A DNA stretch of 64,000 nt from Vibrio tubiashii ATCC 19109 (GTDB lineage: Bacteria > Pseudomonadota > Gammaproteobacteria > Enterobacterales > Vibrionaceae): contig NZ_CP009355.1 of the NCBI RefSeq assembly GCF_000772105.1, positions 806,001 through 870,000 on the forward strand. Direction: 5' to 3'. Positions 56,032 to 64,000 of this stretch are shown in pieces (position 1 is the first letter of the stretch; each line of letters opens with the position of its first letter). Both the position numbers and the translations under genes were made by a program. Below the pieces are notes generated by a model. It did no database searches. It was not told where the DNA came from and saw only the letters and a program-made list of their open reading frames with translations.

Positions 56032-57489
56032 ATGCAATCCACATTGAAAGCGCTTATGGTCCAAGGCACTACCTCAGACGCAGGCAAAAGTGTTCTAGTG
56101 GCAGGTTTATGCCGCGTATTGGCTCGAAGAAATATTAAAGTCGCCCCCTTTAAGCCGCAGAATATGGCGCTCAATAGTGCCGTCACCCCAGATGGGGGAG
56201 AGATAGGCCGAGCGCAAGCTGTTCAAGCGCTCGCGTCTAACATTGAACCTAGCGTTCATATGAATCCGGTTTTGCTTAAACCAAATACGGACATGGGTGC
56301 TCAGGTCATTTTTCAGGGGAAGGCAACGACGACAGTTGATGCAATTGGCTACCAGAGTTACAAAAAAGTGGCCTTGCCAGTGGTGATGGAGTCTTTTTCT
56401 ATCCTTCAGTCACAATACGAATCCGTGTTAATCGAAGGTGCGGGTAGTCCCGCAGAAATCAATCTAAGAGCTAACGATATAGCAAACATGGGATTTGCCG
56501 AAGAGGCCGACGTTCCTGTCATCATTGTTGCCGATATTGATCGCGGCGGTGTATTTGCCCATCTTTACGGGACATTAGCGCTACTATCTGAAAGCGAACA
56601 AGCGCGAGTGAAAGGCTTTGTCATTAACCGCTTCCGCGGCGATATTTCCCTTTTGCAGCCAGGACTCGATTGGTTAGAGGAGAAAACAGGTAAGCCTGTC
56701 ATTGGGGTATTGCCTTACTTACACGGTTTCGATCTAGAGGCTGAAGACGCGATCAATGCCCAGCAAGTGAGCAGCGAAAACAGCAAGCTAAATGTTGTCG
56801 TTCCTGTATTTCCACGCATTAGTAATCACACAGATTTTGATACGCTCAGACTTAACCCAGATATTAACCTTAGGTACGTTGGTAAAGGAGAACGCTTATC
56901 TGATGCGGACTTAATCATACTGCCTGGTTCAAAATCAGTCAGAAATGATCTCGATTATTTACGCAGCCAAGGGTGGGATAAAGATATTAATAGGCACCTT
57001 AGGTTAGGCGGAAAAGTCATGGGTATTTGCGGTGGATATCAGATGCTTGGTTCGATGATTCATGATCCTCTCGGTATTGAAAGTGATCCGGGATCTAGTC
57101 AAGGACTAGGGCACCTCTGCGTAGAGACCGAACTTAAGCAAAGCAAAACGCTAACCAATGTGAGTGGCACGATGACATTAGAGGGTAATGATATTGCCGT
57201 CAGTGGATATGAGATTCATGCTGGAGTCAGTCATGTATCAACGAATCATCTGATTGAACTGGAAAATAAACAGTTCGATGGCACGATTAGTGATTGCAAT
57301 CAAGTGCTCGGTACCTACCTACATGGTATCTTTGATAATGCTGACGCTGTATCCGCCATTTGCAAGTGGGTGGGTGTTGAAAACGTTGCGAAGATAGATC
57401 ACCAACTAAACCAACAAAAAGCCATTGATAGGATTGCCGACGCCATAGAGCAGCATCTTGATCTTAAAAAGCTATGGCCTGAATTATAA
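56032..57489 (+). CDS. cobQ: Cobyric acid synthase CobQ
   Basis: A 485-residue amidotransferase of standard CobQ length. N-terminal dethiobiotin-synthetase-like domain: [19 protein letters not shown] with a P-loop near residues 11-20, [19 protein letters not shown], and [13 protein letters not shown] near 165. C-terminal GATase domain has the nucleophile segment [10 protein letters not shown] near 330 and a later HGIFDNAD region. It amidates adenosyl-cobyrinate a,c-diamide at four side chains. It is the only cobalamin gene in the window. modA follows 11 bases later. Confidence 0.93.
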   Translation: MQSTLKALMVQGTTSDAGKSVLVAGLCRVLARRNIKVAPFKPQNMALNSAVTPDGGEIGRAQAVQALASNIEPSVHMNPVLLKPNTDMGAQVIFQGKATTTVDAIGYQSYKKVALPVVMESFSILQSQYESVLIEGAGSPAEINLRANDIANMGFAEEADVPVIIVADIDRGGVFAHLYGTLALLSESEQARVKGFVINRFRGDISLLQPGLDWLEEKTGKPVIGVLPYLHGFDLEAEDAINAQQVSSENSKLNVVVPVFPRISNHTDFDTLRLNPDINLRYVGKGERLSDADLIILPGSKSVRNDLDYLRSQGWDKDINRHLRLGGKVMGICGGYQMLGSMIHDPLGIESDPGSSQGLGHLCVETELKQSKTLTNVSGTMTLEGNDIAVSGYEIHAGVSHVSTNHLIELENKQFDGTISDCNQVLGTYLHGIFDNADAVSAICKWVGVENVAKIDHQLNQQKAIDRIADAIEQHLDLKKLWPEL

Positions 57490-57500
57490 TCAATGTAACC

Positions 57501-58256
57501 ATGACCAGTTTAAAACATTCTCTTTTTGCTTTTATTGCATGTGCGAGCTTTAGTGCTCATTCTGAGTCGCTACGCATTTACGCGGCTTCATCTATGACCA
57601 ACGTGGTCAATGATCTTGTCGAGCAATATGAAGAGTCGAATGATACCTCTGTAACAACCGTGTTTGGTGGAAGCGCTTCGTTGGCGCGTCAATTGGCGCA
57701 AGGTGCTCCTGCGGATATCTATATATCAGCGAACCACAAGTGGATGGAATACTTAGTTGAGCAGAGTATCGTTAATGGTGACGGCGTCACAAATATTGCA
57801 GTGAATAGTTTAGTTGCTATTGCTCCGAAAGGTCATCTTCTTAACTTAGATGTAGATTCAGAGGAGTCGTGGATATCCGCATTAGCGGGATATCGTCTCG
57901 CGATTGGACAAACTAATGCCGTACCAGCGGGTATGTATGCAAAACTGGCACTAGTTAACTTAGGTGTTTGGGATGAGGTGAAAACGCATCTCGCACCAAC
58001 AAACAACGTTCGTATTGCGCTGACGTTAGTCGAAAGAGGTGAGTCTCCTCTCGGCATAGTCTATAAAACGGATGCGTTACTAAGTGATAAGGTTAAGGTA
58101 GTGGCGACATTACCTAGCAGTGCACATGCAAACATAGTCTATCCGATGGCGCCGCTTAATGAGAAGATAGAGACACAGCGCTTTGTTAAGTTTATCCACA
58201 GTCAGCAAGCTCAAAGTGTGTTTAAACAGTATGGTTTTACTGAGGTAGTGGAATAG
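57501..58256 (+). CDS. modA: Molybdate-binding periplasmic protein ModA
   Basis: A 251-residue exported protein. Signal peptide to about residue 21 (ASFSAHS|ES). ModA features: RIYAASSMTNVVNDLVEQYE at the start, FGGSASLARQLAQGAPADIYISAN near 50-75 (oxyanion site), and IGQTNAVPAGMYAKLAL near 130. It captures molybdate or tungstate and delivers it to ModBC. First gene of modABC, 11 bases after cobQ. Confidence 0.93.
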   Translation: MTSLKHSLFAFIACASFSAHSESLRIYAASSMTNVVNDLVEQYEESNDTSVTTVFGGSASLARQLAQGAPADIYISANHKWMEYLVEQSIVNGDGVTNIAVNSLVAIAPKGHLLNLDVDSEESWISALAGYRLAIGQTNAVPAGMYAKLALVNLGVWDEVKTHLAPTNNVRIALTLVERGESPLGIVYKTDALLSDKVKVVATLPSSAHANIVYPMAPLNEKIETQRFVKFIHSQQAQSVFKQYGFTEVVE

Positions 58257-58258
58257 AG

Positions 58259-58957
58259 GTGAGTTTGTTAACGGATTACGAGTATCAGGCATTATTGTTA
58301 AGTTTAAAGGTGGCGTTGTTTGCCATTGTTTGGCTGATTCCTATAGGGGTTGGTCTCGCATGGCTATTAGCGAGAAAACAGTTTTTCGGTAAAAGCTTAT
58401 TGGATTCAGTGATTCATCTCCCTTTGGTTTTACCCCCTGTGGTGATTGGTTATCTGCTGCTTATCTCTATGGGTAGGCAAGGCTTTGTTGGCAACTGGTT
58501 ATATGAGCATTTTGGGTTAGTGTTTTCTTTCAGTTGGAAAGGGGCGGTTTTGGCCTGCATTGTGGTCGCACTTCCATTAATGGTTCGCTCAATAAGGCTT
58601 AGTTTAGAGAATGTTGATGGTCGCTTAGAGCAGGCGGCGGCAACGTTAGGCGCTTGTCCCATTAAGATCTTCTTCACTATTACGTTGCCGCTAACGATCC
58701 CAGGGATCATCACCGGCACTATGCTTTCCTTTGCGCGAAGCTTAGGTGAGTTTGGGGCGACAATCAGCTTTGTCTCAAATATTCCTGGTGAAACTCAAAC
58801 TATCCCGCTGGCAATGTACACCTTTATTGAAACGCCAGGCTCTGAAGCAGAAGCAATGAGGCTGTGTCTTATTTCGATTGCGATAGCACTTGCGTCGATG
58901 CTGATCTCAGAATGGTTATCTAGGGTGAGTGCTCGTCGATTGGGAGCAAGCCAATGA
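58259..58957 (+). CDS. modB: Molybdate ABC transporter permease ModB
   Basis: A 232-residue permease with five or six hydrophobic helices and the EAA loop [23 protein letters not shown] (about residues 120-142) that contacts ModC. Length is that of E. coli ModB (229). The start is a GTG at 58259, two bases after the modA stop; an in-frame TTG at 58265 is an alternative. Overlaps the modC start by four bases (ATGA). Confidence 0.93.
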   Translation: MSLLTDYEYQALLLSLKVALFAIVWLIPIGVGLAWLLARKQFFGKSLLDSVIHLPLVLPPVVIGYLLLISMGRQGFVGNWLYEHFGLVFSFSWKGAVLACIVVALPLMVRSIRLSLENVDGRLEQAAATLGACPIKIFFTITLPLTIPGIITGTMLSFARSLGEFGATISFVSNIPGETQTIPLAMYTFIETPGSEAEAMRLCLISIAIALASMLISEWLSRVSARRLGASQ

Positions 58958-60060
58958 AGGGAATAACTGCACGCTATAAACAGCAGCTAGGCGATGTTAA
59001 GTTCGACATAGACCTGACATTACCAGAAAAAGGGATTACTGCTGTTTTTGGTCGCTCTGGTGCTGGAAAAACGTCACTGATTAACGTTGTCGCAGGGTTA
59101 AAACAGCCTGACAATGGCTTGATTACTATCGGCAACAAAACACTCTTTAATTCAGAGCTTCAAATCGATGTTCCCGTGCATCTGCGTAATGTTGGTTATG
59201 TGTTTCAGGATGCGCGTCTATTCCCTCATTTTAAGGTAGAGCGAAACCTTAAGTACGGGGTATCCGTCTCTGATAATTCCCACTTTGAGCAGATTGTTCA
59301 GTTGCTGGCGCTAGAACCTTTACTAAAGCGCTATCCCCATCAGCTTTCTGGCGGTGAAAAGCAGCGTGTGGCGATTGGTCGTGCCTTATTGTCTAAGCCA
59401 GATATCTTGTTGATGGATGAGCCTCTTGCGTCACTCGATTTACCGAGAAAGCGAGAAGTGATGCCATTCTTAGAACAGTTATCGCAAAACGTTGAGATCC
59501 CAATAATCTATGTTTCCCACAGCTTAAATGAAGTGCTACGCCTTGCAAGCCACTTAGTTGTGATTGATGAGGGTAAAGTTGCGGTATCTGGGCCAATTGA
59601 AGATGTTTGGTCTTCACGAGCTATGAAGCCTTGGCAATCTTTCTCTGAACAAAGCTCATTGTTTGAAGCTAGAGTAGTGGAGCACAACAATCAATATGCT
59701 TTATCTAAGGTTGAACTTGCGCCCGACGTTGCTCTGTGGGTGCAAAAGATCGACGGTGAAATTGATTCCCCAGTAAGGTTGCAAGTAAGAGCCAATGACG
59801 TGTCTATAATGCTTGATGAGCCTCAGCGGACTTCCATTCGAAACGTCTTAAAAGGCAAGGTGTCGAAGATAGAAACTCATTCGAATAGCCAAGATAGAAT
59901 CAGTGTGTCGGTGCAAATCGAATTATCTAAAGGCTGCCACTTAGTCGCAACCATTACCGCTTGGGCTAGGGATGAATTAGAACTTGAACAAGGGATGGAC
60001 GTTTACGTTCAAGTTAAAGGCGTCAGTGTCACTCAGCGCGATGTCGTTGTATCGAATTAA
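58954..60060 (+). CDS. modC: Molybdate ABC transporter ATPase ModC
   Basis: A 368-residue ATPase. Walker [10 protein letters not shown] (residues 34-42), signature [15 protein letters not shown] near 130, Walker [13 protein letters not shown] near 150, and the H-loop YVSHSLNEV near 187. The C-terminal third (about 290-365) is the MOP/TOBE domain that binds molybdate in this family (RVQVRAND... region). Powers molybdate import. Last gene of the operon. Confidence 0.94.
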   Translation: MKGITARYKQQLGDVKFDIDLTLPEKGITAVFGRSGAGKTSLINVVAGLKQPDNGLITIGNKTLFNSELQIDVPVHLRNVGYVFQDARLFPHFKVERNLKYGVSVSDNSHFEQIVQLLALEPLLKRYPHQLSGGEKQRVAIGRALLSKPDILLMDEPLASLDLPRKREVMPFLEQLSQNVEIPIIYVSHSLNEVLRLASHLVVIDEGKVAVSGPIEDVWSSRAMKPWQSFSEQSSLFEARVVEHNNQYALSKVELAPDVALWVQKIDGEIDSPVRLQVRANDVSIMLDEPQRTSIRNVLKGKVSKIETHSNSQDRISVSVQIELSKGCHLVATITAWARDELELEQGMDVYVQVKGVSVTQRDVVVSN

Positions 60061-60088
60061 AAAACGCCGCGAAATACGGCGTTTAAGT
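60061..60088. terminator. Terminator between modC and the DUF3069-like gene
   Basis: AAACGCCG (60062-60069) / CGGCGTTT (60077-60084), 7-base loop, one base after modC. T-richness is modest on the plus strand. Confidence 0.7.
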
Positions 60089-60101
60089 TTCTAGCGTTTA
60101 A

Positions 60102-60539
60102 TTATTTTGCGAACACGTCTGTGAAATCGCGTTTTAGAATTGGGTCACGGCGCGCTTTTTTGATCTGCTTAACCATGTCTTTAACACAGTTGTGCAGTAC
60201 TTGGTCAAGTAACTCAGCGCGGTATTCTTCTTTTTGCTCTTCAGTCATGTCTTTTGGAAGGTTTAACGTAGGAAACTCTTCCATGACATTCAAACCAGCA
60301 AAAGCTTGGCTCACTGATACTAAAGCGTGAAATTGTTCAAAATTATCTAGAACATTTTGCGCACTGCTTGGCAGTTCATTCCACGATTCACGAACGGCTT
60401 CTTCAGAAACTTCATGGATTGACGTTACCATTAGGTGCATTGCTTCTGGAACTTCATCAAATTCAATTACTTGGCGCAATTCAGCAGATACTTCTGCAAG
60501 ATCTACTTTTGGCTGTTCTGTTTGATTAACGTCAGACAT
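60102..60539 (-). CDS. DUF3069-like conserved hypothetical protein
   Basis: A 145-residue acidic, mostly helical cytoplasmic protein without signal peptide or membrane span. Central helix pattern FEQFHALVSVSQAFAGL and the conserved DMTEEQKEEYRAELLDQVLHN segment resemble the gammaproteobacterial family DUF3069, found mainly in vibrios and relatives. ATG preceded by AAGAGAATATTATCC. Converges with modC. Function unknown. Confidence 0.75.
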   Translation of the reverse strand: MSDVNQTEQPKVDLAEVSAELRQVIEFDEVPEAMHLMVTSIHEVSEEAVRESWNELPSSAQNVLDNFEQFHALVSVSQAFAGLNVMEEFPTLNLPKDMTEEQKEEYRAELLDQVLHNCVKDMVKQIKKARRDPILKRDFTDVFAK

Positions 60540-60746
60540 GGATAATATTCTCTTAAAATGTGTGTGTATCGGCGCTATCGTAAAAAATTAGGGATAAATG
60601 TCAACCTTGAATGGATGATTAAACCAAGGTGGAGTATGCTTTTGTTAAGCATGTGATTTCTTAGTGATTTTGTAGGTTTAAATCTATGAAACAGAATGAC
60701 TAAAATTGGCTAAGACAAAAACGGATTTCAAGGGTGGTAGTAAACA

Positions 60747-61703
60747 GTGGAAATATCGGGTTCCTCGATGAACATCCTGCTGGTTGACGACGTTCAAATG
60801 GAGCGTATACAACTAGCGATAAGGTTAAAACAACTAGGTCACGCGGTTGAAATGGCTAGCTCAGGTCACGAGGCTTTGGAAATGTACCCTAAGTTCGAAC
60901 CTGATCTTGTTTTGCTTGATATTTCCATGCCTGAAATGAATGGATTTGAAGTCTCAGCGAAAATCCGAGAGCTCTATCCTGATTGGGTTCCTATTATCTT
61001 TTTAAGTAGTCACGACGAACCGACGATGATTGCAAGTGCGATCGATGCGGGTGGCGATGACTACCTAATAAAGCCTGTTGACAAGATTGTACTCAACTCA
61101 AAACTTATCGCGATGCAGCGTATCGCCTTTATGCGTCGTGAACTTAAGCAAAAGTCTGCTGCTTTAGCGAAAGCAAATGAAGAGTTAGCACAGTTAGCAC
61201 AAGAAGACGGATTAACGAAAGTCAAAAACAGACGTTATATCGATGAGAAGCTCACAGAGATGATATCATTGCATGGGCGTCACCAGCTTCCTCTAAGTAT
61301 CATTTTACTTGATGTCGATCGATTCAAACTATACAACGACAATTATGGTCACATTGAAGGTGATCGATGTTTAATAGAAATCGCTTCTACATTATCCAAG
61401 TTGTTTACGAGAAGCGGGGAAGTCGTAGGTCGTTATGGCGGTGAGGAGTTTGTTGTGTTACTCGGCTATACCGATGATGAAAAAGCGACGAAAAACGCCG
61501 AGCGAATTAAATCGTCTATAGAGGCTGCAAACTTGAAGCATGAATATAGCGATGTCGCGCCAGTCGTGACGGTGTCACAAGGTGTATACCAACTTATCCC
61601 AAGTGGACGCGAAACTATAGAGCAACTCTATGAACTCGTAGATAAGCGTTTGTATCAAGCTAAAGTCAACGGTAGAAACCAGTACGTTGCGGGTGACGTT
61701 TAA
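60747..61703 (+). CDS. Response regulator with GGDEF output domain
   Basis: A 318-residue protein: an N-terminal receiver domain with phospho-acceptor Asp58 (LVLLDISMPEMNG), the conserved Lys in DYLIKPVDK, then a coiled linker and a GGDEF domain (about 155-315) with motif GGEEF. The position of the RxxD I-site instead reads RSGE, so product inhibition may be weaker. It should make c-di-GMP when phosphorylated. GTG start at 60747 is preferred because AAGGGTGG lies 9 bases upstream; ATG at 60768 is an alternative. Its stop overlaps that of the convergent GGDEF gene. No cognate kinase is adjacent. Confidence 0.88.
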   Translation: MEISGSSMNILLVDDVQMERIQLAIRLKQLGHAVEMASSGHEALEMYPKFEPDLVLLDISMPEMNGFEVSAKIRELYPDWVPIIFLSSHDEPTMIASAIDAGGDDYLIKPVDKIVLNSKLIAMQRIAFMRRELKQKSAALAKANEELAQLAQEDGLTKVKNRRYIDEKLTEMISLHGRHQLPLSIILLDVDRFKLYNDNYGHIEGDRCLIEIASTLSKLFTRSGEVVGRYGGEEFVVLLGYTDDEKATKNAERIKSSIEAANLKHEYSDVAPVVTVSQGVYQLIPSGRETIEQLYELVDKRLYQAKVNGRNQYVAGDV

Positions 61704-62935
61704 TTAATACAGACTCGGTTTCTACCTGCTTTTTTCGCCTTGTATAATGCGTTGTCGGCAGCTTTCATAACTTCAGAGACTTTATTCGAATCTAAGCTGT
61801 CTGCAACGCCAATACTAATTGTGACGTTAACATATTCTTGCTTTTTCTTAGCTCCACGGCTTTTAGAGCCCAGTTTATCGTCTTTTGGCCGCGCATCTTG
61901 ATTTCTCAAAACCATGTTGTAATTTTCGATCGATGCTCTGAGTAGTTCTAAATGATCACGTGTGTCTTCAGCTAATTTTCCTTTGAACAGCACAGTGAAC
62001 TCTTCACCACCATAGCGGTATACCCTCGCTCGACCACCGACCTGTTGAAGTTTGGTCGCAACAAGCTTTAAGACGTCATCCCCTGTGTCATGCCCATAAG
62101 TATCGTTGAATGATTTAAAGTGATCGATATCCAACATGGCAATGGTGTATTTTCGTCCGAGATGTTTTAGATCTGACTCAAGCGCAAGTCGTCCTGGTAT
62201 CTCAGTTAGCGTATCCATGAAGGCGAGCTCATAGCTAGCAGAGAGCAGGTAGACGAGCAACAGCACACCTGCTAAAGAAAATAGAGTGCTAGAGATGTAG
62301 GTGACATCAAAAAACACAAACGTTGCGGCTGATAACAGCGTTGCGGAGTAGAGCACAACATCAATGATGCTATTTCTGTTCAAGACGCAAATAGCGAATA
62401 TCAACACCATGGCGGTGAGAAAAACAACCAGAATAAAGGGCAGTCTTGATACCTGAGGCAAAACAAACAAAAACGTTTCGTTAATGTTTTCAAATCCGCC
62501 TTCATAGAAGTAGGTCAAGATCAGATACGACCATAACAGCAGCATGGCGAGCTTAAACAAGTACAAGCCGAACGTGCGAGTAAACAGCGAAGAATCTTTG
62601 TAGCTGTAAACAAAAATTAAAGCGATAGGAAGCAGCGCTGCGAGCAATGATAACTCAAGGATGGTTGTCCCTGATGAGAGGGGAGATTGTAGCCTTTCTT
62701 GTATGACCCAATAGGAGACAACTAGCGCAGAAGCGACCATAGCTATTCGACTTTGTTTAAATGCGTCAGCTAGCACTATAGTTATAGCGAAGAGTACAAA
62801 TGGAAGCTTTGACACGATACCTAGGTTTGAATAAGTGAGGTTGATTACATTGTTCATCCCAAATGCAATAAACGTCAGCAACATCAAAGGTAGTGAAAGA
62901 CGGAACCAGTTTGTAGTGACTACAGAAAACGACAT
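61700..62935 (-). CDS. Membrane GGDEF protein (predicted diguanylate cyclase)
   Basis: A 411-residue protein. About eight N-terminal hydrophobic helices (residues 10-235, MASE-like membrane sensor region) precede a GGDEF domain (about 240-408) with motif GGEEF. No RxxD I-site is present at the normal place (reads GGRA). The membrane part is not a recognised named MASE domain that I can be sure of. Converges with the response-regulator GGDEF gene; stops overlap by four bases. Confidence 0.85.
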   Translation of the reverse strand: MSFSVVTTNWFRLSLPLMLLTFIAFGMNNVINLTYSNLGIVSKLPFVLFAITIVLADAFKQSRIAMVASALVVSYWVIQERLQSPLSSGTTILELSLLAALLPIALIFVYSYKDSSLFTRTFGLYLFKLAMLLLWSYLILTYFYEGGFENINETFLFVLPQVSRLPFILVVFLTAMVLIFAICVLNRNSIIDVVLYSATLLSAATFVFFDVTYISSTLFSLAGVLLLVYLLSASYELAFMDTLTEIPGRLALESDLKHLGRKYTIAMLDIDHFKSFNDTYGHDTGDDVLKLVATKLQQVGGRARVYRYGGEEFTVLFKGKLAEDTRDHLELLRASIENYNMVLRNQDARPKDDKLGSKSRGAKKKQEYVNVTISIGVADSLDSNKVSEVMKAADNALYKAKKAGRNRVCIN

Positions 62936-63153
62936 TCAACCTAGCCTAATTGGTCTTATTATTAATTAGTAACTTGTTAAGAATACTTTTATTTGATGAA
63001 TTTCCAAGCTTTTTACTAAACTTATAGATGAAAATTAGGGTCACGTTTAGATAGTGGTCATAAATTGGCGTTGAAATGCGCAAATCCGTAGAAAGCGTTA
63101 ACTAATTGAAACATACTAGAACGAACAATTGTCCCTACAAGGAGTTGAGTAAT

Positions 63154-63519
63154 ATGCAGATAAGTGTGGACGTACATAACTATATGGAGACATTAGTCGG
63201 TCAAGAGCTTGCGAAATCCGAGTATGTTGATAATTTTGACCATGAGCAACTTGCTGATCTTGCCTGTTTAGCTTTGTCTCAATTGCGACCTGTGTATATT
63301 CGCTATGATATAGACTTTCTATCAGCGTTACCGGAAGAGAGACTGGTTACTTTGAAACACTATGCGTCGACGGCAATAGAGGCCGCGGTGAGTATGATTG
63401 TTGACGACCGTAGAAAAAACAGGAAAGATGAAGTTCTTGTCGTGTTTAGCAAACAGCAGATGTTTGATGACGACATTGAACTAGAGTGGTTTGAAAAACC
63501 AATCCTCAAGAAAAACTAA
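63154..63519 (+). CDS. ComFB-like protein (candidate cyclic-dinucleotide receptor)
   Basis: A 121-residue cytoplasmic protein resembling the late competence protein ComFB: MQISVDVHNYMETLVGQELAK at the start, then LADLACLALSQLRPVYIRYD, the family's most conserved part. The start at 63154 follows AAGGAGTTGAGTAAT, an excellent ribosome site; an upstream frame is unsupported. Cyanobacterial ComFB proteins have been reported to bind c-di-AMP and c-di-GMP; whether this one does is inference. HlyU-family gene follows 20 bases later on the same strand. Confidence 0.78.
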   Translation: MQISVDVHNYMETLVGQELAKSEYVDNFDHEQLADLACLALSQLRPVYIRYDIDFLSALPEERLVTLKHYASTAIEAAVSMIVDDRRKNRKDEVLVVFSKQQMFDDDIELEWFEKPILKKN

Positions 63520-63539
63520 TCGTTACCAAGGAGTACTTT

Positions 63540-63818
63540 GTGGGACTTTTTTCTCGCTTGTTTGGTGGTCAAAAAGAACAACCTAAAGTCGAAGTCGAGC
63601 CTATCGAGTATAAAGGCTATCTAATTTACCAAGAAGCGCTTGCTGAAGGTGGTCAATATCGTATTGCGGGTCGTATTACGAAGCAGTTCGGTGAAGAAGT
63701 GAAGACACACCGTTTTATTCGCTCTGATGTCCTACCGAGCGAAAGCGACGCCAACGAATTTATGCTCAAGAAAGCGCAAATGTTTGTAGACCAGATGGGC
63801 GACAACATTTTTCAGTAG
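63540..63818 (+). CDS. HlyU-family (PF10115-type) small protein
   Basis: A 92-residue protein with GTG start after AAGGAGTACTTT. N-terminus MGLFSRLFGGQ and the core EYKGYLIYQEALAEGGQYRIAGRI fit the small HlyU transcriptional-activator family, which is different from the ArsR-type HlyU of V. cholerae and V. vulnificus. It probably lies in one transcript with the ComFB-like gene and is followed by a terminator. Role as regulator is by family name only and not established here. Confidence 0.75.
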   Translation: MGLFSRLFGGQKEQPKVEVEPIEYKGYLIYQEALAEGGQYRIAGRITKQFGEEVKTHRFIRSDVLPSESDANEFMLKKAQMFVDQMGDNIFQ

Positions 63819-63849
63819 ATCCTCTCCAAATTGACAAACATCATAATTT

Positions 63850-63888
63850 TAAGAGCCATTAGTCGTTATTCTGATGGCTCTTTTAGTA
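63850..63888 (+). terminator. Terminator after the HlyU-family gene
   Basis: AAGAGCCAT (63853-63861) / ATGGCTCTT (63876-63884) then Ts, 35 bases past the stop. Confidence 0.85.
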
Positions 63889-64000
63889 TGTGGATGTCAC
63901 ATAATCAGTTGTTTTAATGAGATTTTTCGCTTACTGGTTTGACCTCTTAACACTATCGTGTAGTGTGGTTAGGTAACAAACACATAAGCAAAATGGTTCA
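63889..64000. other. End of window without a gene
   Basis: About 110 bases of intergenic sequence that I cannot assign; probably the promoter region of a gene beyond the window. Confidence 0.4.

Noticed and set aside
1..64000. Search for CRISPR arrays, tRNA and rRNA genes, prophage genes, toxin-antitoxin pairs
   Set aside because: No repeat-spacer pattern, cloverleaf sequence, phage structural gene or clear toxin-antitoxin pair was seen; the 39-residue acidic ORF has no adjacent toxin.

Overview
This window looks like a stretch of the second chromosome of a Vibrio species (Vibrionaceae, Gammaproteobacteria). Support comes from moderate GC, the gene content (divergent cra/fruBKA locus, modABC, moeAB, folE, periplasmic MsrAB, a chitin-active GH18 enzyme, torT/torS, several chemoreceptors and diguanylate cyclases) and protein sequences that read like vibrio orthologues. 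No rRNA, tRNA, CRISPR array, prophage or intact insertion sequence was seen. Most genes are ordinary conserved ones. No single spectacular new system is visible; the most interesting material is regulatory sites, small proteins and gene neighbourhoods.

Layout. 1-6.4 kb: the 3' part of a Tad (Flp-type pilus) secretion operon, tadA C-terminus, tadB, tadC, a TPR/SPOR-like lipoprotein, two TadE-like pseudopilins, a TadG-like VWA protein and an OmpA-like protein, tightly packed and often overlapping. It ends at a strong hairpin that coincides with what looks like a relic IS3-family end. 6.4-9.7 kb: a mercaptopyruvate-type sulfurtransferase, a chemoreceptor and a small membrane protein. 9.7-14 kb: moeA-moeB (molybdenum cofactor), folE and dbpA. 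14-23.5 kb: an outer-membrane protein, msrAB, a tyrosine-type permease with TyrR-like boxes, a 39-residue acidic ORF, acpH, an RhlE-like helicase, two GNAT enzymes, a periplasmic binding protein and a fatty acid desaturase with a FabR-like operator. 23.6-28 kb: an RND efflux pump pair. 28-36 kb: a second chemoreceptor, two HAD phosphatases, inosine-guanosine kinase, CreA, a zinc-ribbon protein, mgsA and other small genes. 35-39.2 kb: the torT/torS TMAO-sensing pair, divergently arranged. 39-43 kb: a GNAT enzyme, a YhhN-type membrane protein, a yqhD-like aldehyde reductase and its AraC-type neighbour. 42.9-49.4 kb: a 1042-residue chitinase, glgC and a PAS-GGDEF protein. 49.6-54.8 kb: fruBKA divergent from cra with three Cra operators. 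54.9-60.5 kb: two exported proteins, cobQ, modABC and a DUF3069-like protein. 60.7-63.8 kb: two convergent GGDEF proteins, a ComFB-like protein and a HlyU-family protein.

How the genes connect. Molybdate uptake (modABC), molybdopterin assembly (moeAB) and TMAO sensing (torT/torS) point to anaerobic respiration with molybdoenzymes, although no TMAO reductase or TorR gene lies in the window. Fructose uptake and phosphorylation are controlled by the adjacent Cra. Chitinase and GlgC reflect chitin use and glycogen storage. MgsA and YqhD make and detoxify reactive aldehydes. Three GGDEF proteins and a ComFB-like candidate nucleotide receptor suggest local c-di-GMP signalling.
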